Below are positions 26,251 to 35,531 of a stretch of 64,000 nucleotides of DNA, in pieces (position 1 is the first letter of the stretch; every line of letters begins with the position of its first letter). The DNA is from Fen-1362 sp964597035 (GTDB taxonomy: Bacteria > Planctomycetota > Phycisphaerae > Sedimentisphaerales > Anaerobacaceae). The notes under the pieces were generated by a model. That model made no database searches. It was given only the letters and a program-made list of their open reading frames with translations, and was not told the origin of the DNA. The DNA is taken from assembly GCA_964597035.1 (NCBI GenBank), contig CAZQWM010000006.1:28693-92692 (forward strand). Reading direction: 5' to 3'. The translations under genes and the position numbers were made by a program.

Positions 26251-27402
26251 ATGCGATACAATTTAATGCCAGAATCGGACGAATTTGTCGAGGCCCCTGC
26301 CGAGGTCTCGAAAGCGCTGCGGGTTGCTCTTATCGCTTCCCGACGGACCGTCTTTGACTACCCCCTCTATCTCAAGTATCTCCTCGTTGGGCTCGCCGAC
26401 GAATCTATCCCTGTCCTGTTGGTTTGCCCGCCCGACTGCGACGTCGAATCAATCGTTCCGCCCGCTGTCGATATTGTCCGCCATCCTGCATTTGATGTCC
26501 CCATCCTGCATCCTTACAACATTCGCCTGCTCCTCCGGCGCCTCAGGGAATTTCGGCCTGACCTGCTGCATTGCCTCTGCGAAACCAAAGCCGCGATGAC
26601 TCGCTGGCTCACGCGCCGCCTCGGTGTCCCCTATATTGTCAGTATCGATTCGGTTCCCGCACGCTGGTTTCACATGTCTGTTTCCAAAAATCGCTGCACC
26701 GCAATCATCGCACCAAGCGAAACGATTGCTGAACGATTTTCCGCCGTCAATCCCAAGCTTGCCAGCCGTCTCCAGCAGATAAATTTCGGTATCTTCGTTA
26801 ACGGCTCTGTCGCCTGTTTTGCCGATGTTAATCGCCTTCCCGGCATCCTCGCCATACAGCCTCTGGATAGGTCCTCCGGCCTTGATAATCTCTTCGGGGC
26901 GCTGCGTCGTCTTGCTATCGATGGCTACCAGTTTATGTTCGCTCTCATTGGTACAGGGCCAGCTGAAAAACAAATCCGAAAGAAGCTCGCCTCGCTCGGC
27001 CTGTCGAAAATCGTAACCATTGTCCCTAATATCTCCAGTCCTTATTCCTCACTGGGTGCCGCCGACATATTTGTGGTCCCTCGCTCGTCACGTTGCTTCA
27101 ATGAGCTTTTATTGGCTGCTATGGGTCGCGGCTGTGCCGTAGCCGCGGCAAAAGGCGGCGTCGATGACCTTATCATCGAGGACCAGACCGCGCTTGTATT
27201 CGACGCCGAGAACCAGCTTAGTATTTACGATTGTCTGCGTAGGCTACTCGACAGACGTGATGAGGCCCGGCAAATCGCCGCCGCCGCTCAGCAATACCTC
27301 CGCCAGAACCACCACGTCAGCGACATGGTCGCTGCAATGTTCCAGCTTTATCGCCAGGTTGCTCGCCCCGCTCAGCCCCAGACTGAATCGCCTGCTGCCT
27401 GA
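26251..27402 (+). CDS. GT-B fold glycosyltransferase (GT4-like)
   Basis: 383-residue cytosolic or membrane-associated glycosyltransferase. The N-terminal Rossmann half includes HPYNIRLLLRRLREFRPDLLHCLCETKAAM, and IAPSETIAERFSAV precedes the C-terminal half. The latter has FALIGTGPAEKQIRKKLASLGL and ELLLAAMGRGCAVAAAKGG, the donor-binding region of GT4/GT1 enzymes with one retained acidic residue. GGAG lies 12 bases before the ATG at 26251; a second in-frame ATG is at 26266. It may belong to the mur operon by position (68 bases after mraY). Substrate unknown; it is not MurG. Confidence 0.85.
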   Translation: MRYNLMPESDEFVEAPAEVSKALRVALIASRRTVFDYPLYLKYLLVGLADESIPVLLVCPPDCDVESIVPPAVDIVRHPAFDVPILHPYNIRLLLRRLREFRPDLLHCLCETKAAMTRWLTRRLGVPYIVSIDSVPARWFHMSVSKNRCTAIIAPSETIAERFSAVNPKLASRLQQINFGIFVNGSVACFADVNRLPGILAIQPLDRSSGLDNLFGALRRLAIDGYQFMFALIGTGPAEKQIRKKLASLGLSKIVTIVPNISSPYSSLGAADIFVVPRSSRCFNELLLAAMGRGCAVAAAKGGVDDLIIEDQTALVFDAENQLSIYDCLRRLLDRRDEARQIAAAAQQYLRQNHHVSDMVAAMFQLYRQVARPAQPQTESPAA

Positions 27403-27639
27403 CACCGCCTCCGAATGAGGTGATTCAAATGCTCGTTTAAACTATCGTTTGTCAAAAACGCGCAGGCCGAAGCGTGAGGGAGGTCCCCAAGTGATTCTTC
27501 TTTGGACCTGCTACAGGGAATCCACTTATTCCTGATTCACCCAGCAGAACTCAGAGCACTAAACTCACCTTCGCCAAAGCTGCCATCGATTCCTCTTTTC
27601 TGCCTCGGCAGCGCTCAATCCACAATAGTCGGTACGCTC

Positions 27640-28320
27640 TTAAGCTTTTGCTTCGACCTTTGTCTGCACCAGCTCGGAATCGCTGAAATCAACCGTCACG
27701 CTATCTGCTCCGAAGGCCTTGCCCAGCGTCTCGAGCGTTTGCTTCGCTGAGCTTTGTACCTCCGACCGCATTTTATCGACGAAGTCCTTGGCCATATGTC
27801 CAGCTTGTTGTTTGGCCTCTTCTTTGAGTCGGTTCTTGTCGGTTTCAGAAAATCCCGGCCCGAACGCCCGATTCAGCAAATCCGGTATAAGCCAGGGCAG
27901 CAGCTTCGAGCTTTGCTCATCGTAGAAACTCACGTCGCGGATATGCGTCTGGTAGAAACATTTCGGCATCCCCAATCTATACTCTCTTTCGCCCGTCTGC
28001 TCGATAACAAAGTCATTGCTCCGCAGGTCATATCTGAAATCAATCTCGAATTCGAATATCATTGCCATTTTCTTTTCGCTCAACAGCCACTTCAGATATC
28101 GCCTGCCCCACTCACCGAACCAGTGGTCCGCAGCGGTAACGATTTCCTTTGTTATCATTTTAAATGCCACAAGCTCGCCAACACTTCGCAGTTCTTCTAT
28201 CGAAGCGTGCACATGCACCTCCGCGCCGCGCAGCCCTTTTTTGCCTCGCCGTTTAAGCAGGAGTAACATTACCATCGCACCCAAGAAACCCGAAACCGCC
28301 CCAATCAGAAAAGCATTCAT
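27640..28320 (-). CDS. DUF4230 membrane-anchored protein
   Basis: 226 residues. An N-terminal membrane helix (FLIGAVSGFLGAMVMLLLL) is followed by the DUF4230 domain, recognisable from SIEELRSVGELVAFKMITKEIV and the later DFRYDLRSNDFV. A charged, probably helical C-terminal region follows (TDKNRLKEEAKQQAGHMAKDFVDKM). The start is supported by GGGAGGT six bases upstream. Function of DUF4230 proteins is not known. It converges on the glycosyltransferase at 26251; the 237-base spacer between them holds no gene that I can see. Confidence 0.85.
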   Translation of the reverse strand: MNAFLIGAVSGFLGAMVMLLLLKRRGKKGLRGAEVHVHASIEELRSVGELVAFKMITKEIVTAADHWFGEWGRRYLKWLLSEKKMAMIFEFEIDFRYDLRSNDFVIEQTGEREYRLGMPKCFYQTHIRDVSFYDEQSSKLLPWLIPDLLNRAFGPGFSETDKNRLKEEAKQQAGHMAKDFVDKMRSEVQSSAKQTLETLGKAFGADSVTVDFSDSELVQTKVEAKA

Positions 28321-28509
28321 ATTGCTACCTCCCGCAATAATTCAACAACGGTTGGAAACAGCTTCCTACACCAATAGAGTACCCCTTTGTTTCTGAAAAA
28401 TCAATCAATACTACGTTTGCCTGTTCCGGCGCGTCTTTATACGAAGCTATTGTCAAAATCGTCGAGGAATTCATTACGGTCCTGTTGTTCGTTAACCATA
28501 AAAACTACT

Positions 28510-28577
28510 TTCGATATGGCCTAAAGCAGGTATAATCCAATCAATGTTGAAAGATAAATTTTCCTGTCCATATCGAA
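28510..28577 (+). promoter_or_regulatory. Candidate regulated promoter of the xylan cluster
   Basis: A perfect 10-base inverted repeat, TTCGATATGG (28510-28519) and CCATATCGAA (28568-28577), brackets a perfect -10 box TATAAT (28531-28536). No good -35 is present, as expected for an activated promoter. The GH115 start is 90 bases from the -10. This lies in the 305-base spacer between the divergent DUF4230 and GH115 genes, which otherwise shows no gene. Confidence 0.45.
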
Positions 28578-28625
28578 TGGCTTCCGGTAATCAGACACAT
28601 CTTGCTGTCAAGAGGAGAATTGAAA

Positions 28626-31544
28626 ATGAATATTATAAATAAAACGGCGATTTTGTTGTTGATAAGCTGCACCTGTTTAAATGCAAAGGTCAATGACATT
28701 GTTAAGCAGGATTACGAGGAAGGGGACTTTAAGCTTGTTTTCGATAAAATCGCCGCCGGTATTTACCACGACCAGAATGACTATAAAGTCGTTGAAATTG
28801 CGGTAAATCACCTTGCTGAAGATATTAAAAACGTTACCGGTGTGACGCCTGTAGTCTACACGGATTCGGGAAAAGCCGGAAACAGTGTCGTAATTGTTGG
28901 GACCATCGGACGCAGCGAGCTAATAGACCGATTAATCAAGGAAGGCAAAATCAACTCTGCCGGTGTTGCCGGGCAATGGGAAACGTATGCTTTGCAGGTC
29001 GTCGATAATCCCATGGAGAATATAGATTCTGCTTTGGTCATTTTCGGCAACGACCGCAGAGGTACCGCCTATGGCGTCTTTGAGTTGTCGAAACAAATCG
29101 GCGTTTCGCCCTGGTACTGGTGGGCTGATGTGCCGGTCCCGAAAAAGAAAAATCTGATAATCAAAGAGGGTTATTACTGCGACGGGCCGCCTTCGGTGAA
29201 GTATCGGGGCATCTTTATCAATGATGAAGACTGGGGCCTTAAACCCTGGGCCTCCGAAACTTTCGACCCTGAACTTGGCGATATAGGCCCCAGGACTTAT
29301 AAGAAGGTGTTTGAACTTCTCTTGAGATTGAAGGCAAACCACTGCTGGCCTGCAATGCACGAATGCACCAGGCCATTCAATTATTATCCGGATAACAAGA
29401 AGGTTGCAGACGATTACGCCATCGTTATGGGTTCGGCCCACTGCGAGCCGCTGTTGTTCAATAATGCCACGGAATGGGATATAAAAACGATGGGCGACTG
29501 GCGCTATGACACCAACAAAGAAAAGGTCTATGAAGTGCTGGACAAACGTGTCTCGGAGAACGGCCGATTCGAGAATGTATATACCGTAGGTATGCGGGGA
29601 ATTCATGACAGAGGGATGAGAGGTAATTTGAAACTGGAAGAGCAGATTGCTCTGCTCGAACAGGTCTTCGCCGACCAGCGCAAAATTCTCACCACACATA
29701 TAGATAAAAAGATTACTGAAATCCCCCAGGTTTTCATCCCATATAAAGAGGTAATGACGCTTTACAACAACGGGCTTAAAGTTCCTGAAGACGTTACATT
29801 AATGTGGGTGGACGATAATTTCGGGTATATTCGTCGCCTGGGCGACCCGCTCGAACAAAAGCGCTCCGGAGGTGCAGGCGTCTATTATCACCTCAGTTAT
29901 CTGGGGCCGCCTCACGAATATCTGTGGCTATGCACCACGCCGCCCGCCCAAATCTGGGAAGAGATGAAAAAGGCCTATGATTTTAACGCCCGGCGGGTAT
30001 GGGTGGCCAATATCGGGGACATCAAACCCGGCGAATACGGCATGAGCTTCTTTCTCGATTTGGCCTGGGACATCAATGTAGTGGACCACTCCAACATCTG
30101 GTCACATCTTTCTAAATGGCTGGAAGGTATCTTTGGCAGTGAACACTCGGAAGAGTTAATGGCCATTATGAAGGAATATTATGCACTCGCATTTGAGAGA
30201 AAGCCGGAGTTTATGAGTTTCGGTGATGAATTTGCTTTTTTCCATTGGGCCGAGTTATGGAAGGACAGCGAATACAGCTTCATCAACTACAGGGAGGCGG
30301 AAAACCGCCTTGCCAGATACCGGGCAGTCAGCGACAAGGCGGCCGGACTTTATGAAAAAATGCCGGACGACCTGAAACCCGCCTGCTTCGAACTGGTTTA
30401 CTACCCCGTCGTAGCGAGCAGTTATATGAATCACAAGATACTGCTGGCCCAGAAGAACAGATGGTATGCCGGACAGCAAAGAAGCAGCACCAATGATATC
30501 GCGCAGCAGGTAAAAAATTATTATGACAAAATCCAGGACATCACGGAACAATACAATCAACTGCTGGATGCAAAATGGAAATATATGATGTCCTGGAAGC
30601 AGAATAAGTACGCTGTTTATTACCTTATGCCTCCTCTCGAAACCATTCAGGTCCCCCCAAAAGCTCAAATGGGTATTTTCGTAGAGGGTGATGTGCCGAG
30701 CAGGGGGATTGATTATCTCTATAAACTGCCCTGTTTCAATTCCATCTATGACCAGAAATATTTTATCGAAATATTTAACAAAGGCAAAACGCCTTTCGAT
30801 TTTAAGGCCGCCCCAACCGCAAAATGGATTAAACTGAGTGATTCCAAGGGCCGGGTCGATACCGAGAAGCGCATCTTTGTAAGCATCGATTGGGCCCAGG
30901 CCCCGAAGCAGGAAATGTTAAAAGGCCAAATTAATATTCAGGGCGCAGGCGCCGAAGAGACAGTTTATGTGAATTGTTTCAATCCCGCCGAACCGGCAAA
31001 AGATCAATTAAAAGGGATGTTCGTCGAGAACGACGGAGTTATTTCCATTTCCGCGGAAAATTATAGCCGGAAAGTGGAATCAGCCGGTATTACATGGGAG
31101 GTCATCGATGGCCTGGGATTGACTGGAAAATCGGTTATCATGTCCCCCGTAACTGCCAGCTCGCTGTATTCTTCAAGTCCGGATTCCCCGCGCCTCGAAT
31201 ATGATATTTATACATACAACAGCGGTGTAGTTGAAATTCACTCCTTTGTTCTGCCTGTTTTCGCAACCAACAGCTTCAGAAGCGCCCAGTATGCAGTCTC
31301 CATCGACGAGGGGCGGCCGCAAACTATAGATATCAGCGCGCCTGAGTATAGCGGACAGTGGAAAGAAAACGTTCGGCGAAATGCTTCAAAAAACACCACA
31401 CGCCACTACATAGACAAACCCGGGAAACACACCCTCAAAATCTGGGCTGTTGATACCGGCATGACGATTGATAAAATCATAATCGACCTTGGCGGACTCA
31501 GAATGTCGTATCTCGGCCCGAACGAAACTCGCATTAGAAAATGA
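28626..31544 (+). CDS. GH115 xylan alpha-1,2-glucuronidase
   Basis: 972-residue secreted enzyme that removes (4-O-methyl)glucuronic acid from glucuronoxylan, including internal residues. ATG 28626 follows AGGAG by eight bases and opens a signal peptide (NKTAILLLISCTCLNA). GH115 hallmarks: GTAYGVFELSKQIGVSPWYWWADVP, KYRGIFINDEDWGLKPWA, RLKANHCWPAMHEC, MGSAHCEPLL and the TLMWVDDNFGYIRRL block. The C-terminal ~250 residues form beta-sandwich domains. First gene of a run with GH10, GH9 and CE15, and probably sets up their shared promoter. Confidence 0.95.
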   Translation: MNIINKTAILLLISCTCLNAKVNDIVKQDYEEGDFKLVFDKIAAGIYHDQNDYKVVEIAVNHLAEDIKNVTGVTPVVYTDSGKAGNSVVIVGTIGRSELIDRLIKEGKINSAGVAGQWETYALQVVDNPMENIDSALVIFGNDRRGTAYGVFELSKQIGVSPWYWWADVPVPKKKNLIIKEGYYCDGPPSVKYRGIFINDEDWGLKPWASETFDPELGDIGPRTYKKVFELLLRLKANHCWPAMHECTRPFNYYPDNKKVADDYAIVMGSAHCEPLLFNNATEWDIKTMGDWRYDTNKEKVYEVLDKRVSENGRFENVYTVGMRGIHDRGMRGNLKLEEQIALLEQVFADQRKILTTHIDKKITEIPQVFIPYKEVMTLYNNGLKVPEDVTLMWVDDNFGYIRRLGDPLEQKRSGGAGVYYHLSYLGPPHEYLWLCTTPPAQIWEEMKKAYDFNARRVWVANIGDIKPGEYGMSFFLDLAWDINVVDHSNIWSHLSKWLEGIFGSEHSEELMAIMKEYYALAFERKPEFMSFGDEFAFFHWAELWKDSEYSFINYREAENRLARYRAVSDKAAGLYEKMPDDLKPACFELVYYPVVASSYMNHKILLAQKNRWYAGQQRSSTNDIAQQVKNYYDKIQDITEQYNQLLDAKWKYMMSWKQNKYAVYYLMPPLETIQVPPKAQMGIFVEGDVPSRGIDYLYKLPCFNSIYDQKYFIEIFNKGKTPFDFKAAPTAKWIKLSDSKGRVDTEKRIFVSIDWAQAPKQEMLKGQINIQGAGAEETVYVNCFNPAEPAKDQLKGMFVENDGVISISAENYSRKVESAGITWEVIDGLGLTGKSVIMSPVTASSLYSSSPDSPRLEYDIYTYNSGVVEIHSFVLPVFATNSFRSAQYAVSIDEGRPQTIDISAPEYSGQWKENVRRNASKNTTRHYIDKPGKHTLKIWAVDTGMTIDKIIIDLGGLRMSYLGPNETRIRK

Positions 31545-31623
31545 ATCAATATATAATAAGCAACGATAACCCACCCTTTATCGAAGACAGTTGATAATCA
31601 AATGTAAATAAGGAGCTTGGATT

Positions 31624-32886
31624 ATGAAGACGGAGTCAATTTTCATACTTCCTAGTTTGATTGCACTTATTGGTCCATTCTGTTTTGCCCAGGACGATAT
31701 TGCGGCAAAGCTGACGCCGGCTGCCATAGACGCCCGGATAGCAGAAATCCGAATGGGCGATATAACGGTAAAGACCAAACCGGGTGCTGACGTTAAGGTC
31801 GAGCAGGTGCGTCACGAATTTAAGTTTGGCACGGCGATTATGAATCGGCTCGCTGAAAAAGAAACACATTCCCTCTCCCCGGCCGACAGGAAGATGTTTC
31901 TCAAAGTCCTTTCAGAGAACTTTAACTTCGCCGTGCACGAAAACGCTCTGAAATGGTATGACTGTGAAAAACAGAAGGGCGTCGTCAATTACTACGTGGC
32001 CGACAGAATATGGAAGCTCTGTAATGACATTAATATCCCGATGCGGGGCCACTGTATTTTCTGGGCCAAAGATAAATACGTTCAATCCTGGCTGAAAGAG
32101 CTGAATAACGACGAGCTTCGCGCCGCAATCAGCCGCCGGGCGACCGGCGTCACGAAGCATTTTAAGGGCCGTATTTCAGAGTTTGACCTGAACAACGAAA
32201 TGATTAACGGCGGCTTTTACCGTCGTCGGCTTGGCTACGGCATTATCAATGAAATGGCGTGTATGGCAAAAGCCGGTAACCCGGATATCGCCCTCTATGT
32301 AAATGACTATGGCATCCTTGTCGAGAGTGGTTACAACGCCGCCAGCTATATAAATCAAATTGAAAACCTTCTCGCAAACGGTGTCCCCATCGGCGGGATT
32401 GGATGCCAGGGCCATTTTGTCTCTTCCCGCGAGACCGACTCTTCAGGCAGGGCGGCTACTACCCCTGAGCACGTTCAGAAGACTCTCGACAAGCTCGCGA
32501 AGTTCAATCTGCCAATCAAAATCACCGAGTGCCTTTTTGCCGCTGATGACGAACAGGGCATGGCCAACGAACTGCGAAAGTTCTTTCCCATTTGCTTCGC
32601 CCACCCCAGCGTGGAAGCGATTATTATGTGGGGCTTTTGGGAAGAGGGGCACTGGATGCCACATACGGCTATGTGGAAAAAAGACTGGACCCCGACTAAG
32701 CAGGTTGCAGCGTATCGTGACCTTGTTTTTAACAAGTGGTGGACGCAAACCGCCGGTAAAGCCGACGATAAAGGCATATATAAAACACGCGCGTTCTACG
32801 GCGATTATAAAATCACCTCTGACGGACAGACCAAAAAAGTAACCCTCACTAAGGCAGGGAAATCTATAGAAGTAAGTTTTGATTAA
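31624..32886 (+). CDS. GH10 endo-1,4-beta-xylanase
   Basis: 420-residue secreted xylanase. Signal peptide of about 22 residues (ending FCFAQ) after AAGGAG. A ~45-residue N-terminal extension precedes the (beta/alpha)8 domain. The acid/base Glu192 is in FDLNNEM (family DxxNE), the nucleophile Glu302 in IKITECLF (family ITELD). MRGHCIFWAKD is the conserved GH loop, and GIGCQGHF is the strand-7 motif. It lies 79 bases after the GH115 gene and before the GH9 gene. Single-domain enzyme with no carbohydrate-binding module visible. Confidence 0.95.
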   Translation: MKTESIFILPSLIALIGPFCFAQDDIAAKLTPAAIDARIAEIRMGDITVKTKPGADVKVEQVRHEFKFGTAIMNRLAEKETHSLSPADRKMFLKVLSENFNFAVHENALKWYDCEKQKGVVNYYVADRIWKLCNDINIPMRGHCIFWAKDKYVQSWLKELNNDELRAAISRRATGVTKHFKGRISEFDLNNEMINGGFYRRRLGYGIINEMACMAKAGNPDIALYVNDYGILVESGYNAASYINQIENLLANGVPIGGIGCQGHFVSSRETDSSGRAATTPEHVQKTLDKLAKFNLPIKITECLFAADDEQGMANELRKFFPICFAHPSVEAIIMWGFWEEGHWMPHTAMWKKDWTPTKQVAAYRDLVFNKWWTQTAGKADDKGIYKTRAFYGDYKITSDGQTKKVTLTKAGKSIEVSFD

Positions 32887-32889
32887 CGA

Positions 32890-32912
32890 AAAATCCGTCT
32901 CAGAAGGATTTT
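32890..32912 (+). terminator. Weak AT-rich hairpin after the GH10 gene
   Basis: AAAATCC and GGATTTT form a 7-bp stem with a 9-base loop, 3 bases after the GH10 stop. It is AT-rich and lacks a long T-run, so at best it attenuates read-through into the GH9 gene. Confidence 0.3.
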
Positions 32913-32991
32913 ATAGCATTATTAGAAGTTCCATCCCGTATAATTATGTGGGGTATTTAATCTTAGTCTTTACTCTATTGTGGAAGGTTCG

Positions 32992-35508
32992 ATGAAAGCT
33001 CATAAACTATCCTCGAAAAGCATATTGGCAATGAGGTCTCTTTTGGTTTTACTGGTTCTCTTTTGGCTTTCCGGCTGCACACAGGTCCGGAAAACAAATG
33101 AGGGCCTGAAACTGAATGACCTCGAGTATTTTGAAACCCGCGGGCTTAATGTGCTGGTCTTCAGCAACTGGTATAATGAAAATTTTGACGATTCGAAAAT
33201 CAGCGGCGTTGAGATTATTCATCACGAGGTCAGGACCGCGACAAATGGCGACGTCCGGCTAAGCCCCACGCCCGGACAATGGGACCCCATCCCCGATTTT
33301 GTCGAACGCAAAGTCGATAAGGCCAATAACAGCATCGAAGCGTTTTTAACATACCCTGATTATGACTTCAATTACACAATCAAAGCCCAGACCCATAATG
33401 GCGGAATACTTTTGACCGTAAATCTCGATAAGCCGTTGCCGAAAGAGCTTGTCGGCCGGGCCGGATTTAATCTCGAATTCCTCCCGGCGGCTTATTTCGA
33501 AAAGTCCTATCTTGTCGATGGCAAACCTGCTGCGTTTCCGCTGTATCCCGCCGGCCCGATGGTGGTGCAGGCCTCGGGCGTTATAGAGCCGAAACCAATC
33601 GCTATGGGTAAACAGCTTGTCCTCGCACCCGAAGACCCCGCCAGGCGTGTTACCATCGAGACAAGAGACGGCAAGCTTTTATTGTTCGACGGCCGCAACA
33701 AGGCACAGAACGGCTGGTTCGTCGTCCGCACACTCATCCCTCAGGACAAATCCGGCAAAGTCATCGAGTGGTTCCTCACCGCCAATACCATCCCCAAGTG
33801 GCTCCGGCCGCCGATGATTGCTTACTCGCAGGTTGGTTATCATCCAAATCAGGAAAAAGTAGCGGTAATAGAACTCGATAAGAACGATACTCCGCTCACT
33901 TCGGCCCGCCTCCTGAAAGTTACCGCAGACGGCGAATTTGTCGAGAAGTTCAAAGGCGAAGTAAAATACTGGGGCAAATACCTAAGATACAATTATTCCA
34001 CCTTTGATTTTACGCCGGTCAGGGAAAAAGGGGTATATGTAATTGAGTATGGTGATGTGCGCACTAAAACGTTTCGAATCGCCACTGATATCTACGAAGA
34101 CGCCTGGCACCCGACACTCGATGTGTTTTTCCCCGTCCAGATGGACCATATGTTAGTCAACGAGGCCTATCGCGTCTGGCACGGCGCAGCCCATCTCGAT
34201 GACGCGCTGCAGGCGCCGGTTGACCACAATCATTTCGACTTGTATGCCCAGGGACCCACGACGGATACCCCTTACCAGCCGGGCGAGCATATTCCCGGAT
34301 TGAATGTCGGCGGCTGGTTCGACGCGGGCGATTATGATATTCGCACTCAGACTCAGCATTACGTGGTGCAAAATCTCGTTCAGGTCTGGGAGACCTTCAA
34401 GCTCAAAAGGGACGAGACCACCGTCGACCGGAAAATTCGTTACGTCGATATTCACGCCCCCGATGGTGTCCCCGATATACTTCAGCAAATCGAGCACGGC
34501 ACACTTGCCGTCATCGCCCAGCAGCGAGCCGTCGGCCACGCCATTAACGGTATCATCGTGCCCGACCTCTCGCAATATACGCATCTCGGCGATGCAATAA
34601 CAATGACCGACAACCTCGTTTACAATCCCAATCTTGCCCCCCACGAATCCGACGGATTCACCAGCGGCAATTTCGACGACAGATGGGCATTTACGAACAA
34701 ATCGACGCCGTTGAACTATGGCTCCGCCGCCACCCTGGCTGCCGCAAGCCGCGCCCTGCGCGGTTATAACGACGACCTGGCCGAAGAGTGTCTGGCAACC
34801 GCCCTGAGTGTATGGGACGACGAGCACAGCCACGAACCGAATTTGTTCCGTCACGGCAATACCACCGGCGGCTGGCTGGAATTTGAGGAATTAAACGCAG
34901 CCGTTGAGCTTTTGATTTGCACTGAAGATGCTAAATACGCACAAAGAATAAACGAGCTGTGGCCGACAATCGAAGAACGCTTCCGCTGGTATGCCGCCTT
35001 AGCGGTTCGTGCAATGCCATATATGGATGAAGCATACTCCAAAAAAGTAGAGGCCCTGGTTAAGACTTATAATGAGCAGCTCGAAAAGGACCAAGCGGAA
35101 AATCCCTTCGGCGTTCCAATTACGAGACGTGGCTGGGCGGGCGGCGGCTGGGTGATTCGCTTTGCCATCACCAATTATATCCTGCACAAGGCCTTCCCTG
35201 ACATCATCGGCCCCGAATTCACCTTCAGGGGATTGAACTATATTTACGGCTGTCATCCCGGCTCCAATATCTCTTTCGTTTCGGGCGTAGGGACTCGATC
35301 GAAAAAAGTCGCCTATGGAAACAACCGCGCCGATTATTCCTTCATTGCAGGCGGTATCGTTCCGGGAGTGCTCATCATAAAACCCGATTTCCCCGAGAAC
35401 AAGGAAGACTGGCCCTTCCTCTGGGCGGAAAACGAATACGTCATTAGCACAGGCGCCAGCTATATATTCCTTGTAAATGCAGTAAACGATTTATTGAATG
35501 AACCGTAA
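32992..35508 (+). CDS. GH9 family glycoside hydrolase lipoprotein
   Basis: 838 residues from ATG 32992 (GGAAGG just upstream). Lipobox FWLSGCTQ predicts an outer-membrane lipoprotein. Residues ~25-270 are a beta-sandwich of unknown family. An Ig-like CelD_N domain follows (IAYSQVGYHPNQEKVAVIE). The GH9 (alpha/alpha)6 barrel carries the catalytic Asp pair in GGWFDAGDYD (Asp444, Asp447) and the proton-donor glutamate in LWAENEYVIS (about 813-815). GH9 enzymes are mostly endoglucanases or exo-glucosidases; in this xylan cluster a xyloglucan or mixed-glucan role is also possible. Confidence 0.9.
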   Translation: MKAHKLSSKSILAMRSLLVLLVLFWLSGCTQVRKTNEGLKLNDLEYFETRGLNVLVFSNWYNENFDDSKISGVEIIHHEVRTATNGDVRLSPTPGQWDPIPDFVERKVDKANNSIEAFLTYPDYDFNYTIKAQTHNGGILLTVNLDKPLPKELVGRAGFNLEFLPAAYFEKSYLVDGKPAAFPLYPAGPMVVQASGVIEPKPIAMGKQLVLAPEDPARRVTIETRDGKLLLFDGRNKAQNGWFVVRTLIPQDKSGKVIEWFLTANTIPKWLRPPMIAYSQVGYHPNQEKVAVIELDKNDTPLTSARLLKVTADGEFVEKFKGEVKYWGKYLRYNYSTFDFTPVREKGVYVIEYGDVRTKTFRIATDIYEDAWHPTLDVFFPVQMDHMLVNEAYRVWHGAAHLDDALQAPVDHNHFDLYAQGPTTDTPYQPGEHIPGLNVGGWFDAGDYDIRTQTQHYVVQNLVQVWETFKLKRDETTVDRKIRYVDIHAPDGVPDILQQIEHGTLAVIAQQRAVGHAINGIIVPDLSQYTHLGDAITMTDNLVYNPNLAPHESDGFTSGNFDDRWAFTNKSTPLNYGSAATLAAASRALRGYNDDLAEECLATALSVWDDEHSHEPNLFRHGNTTGGWLEFEELNAAVELLICTEDAKYAQRINELWPTIEERFRWYAALAVRAMPYMDEAYSKKVEALVKTYNEQLEKDQAENPFGVPITRRGWAGGGWVIRFAITNYILHKAFPDIIGPEFTFRGLNYIYGCHPGSNISFVSGVGTRSKKVAYGNNRADYSFIAGGIVPGVLIIKPDFPENKEDWPFLWAENEYVISTGASYIFLVNAVNDLLNEP

Positions 35509-35531
35509 TAAGTATGACTGGTAATCGAATT

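Noticed and set aside
27481..27509. AGGTCC/GGACCT inverted repeat as a bidirectional terminator
   Set aside because: Only six pairs around a 17-base loop and no T-run; too weak to call.
28932..29699. Minus-strand frame inside the GH115 gene
   Set aside because: Antisense shadow; the GH115 motifs on the plus strand are decisive.
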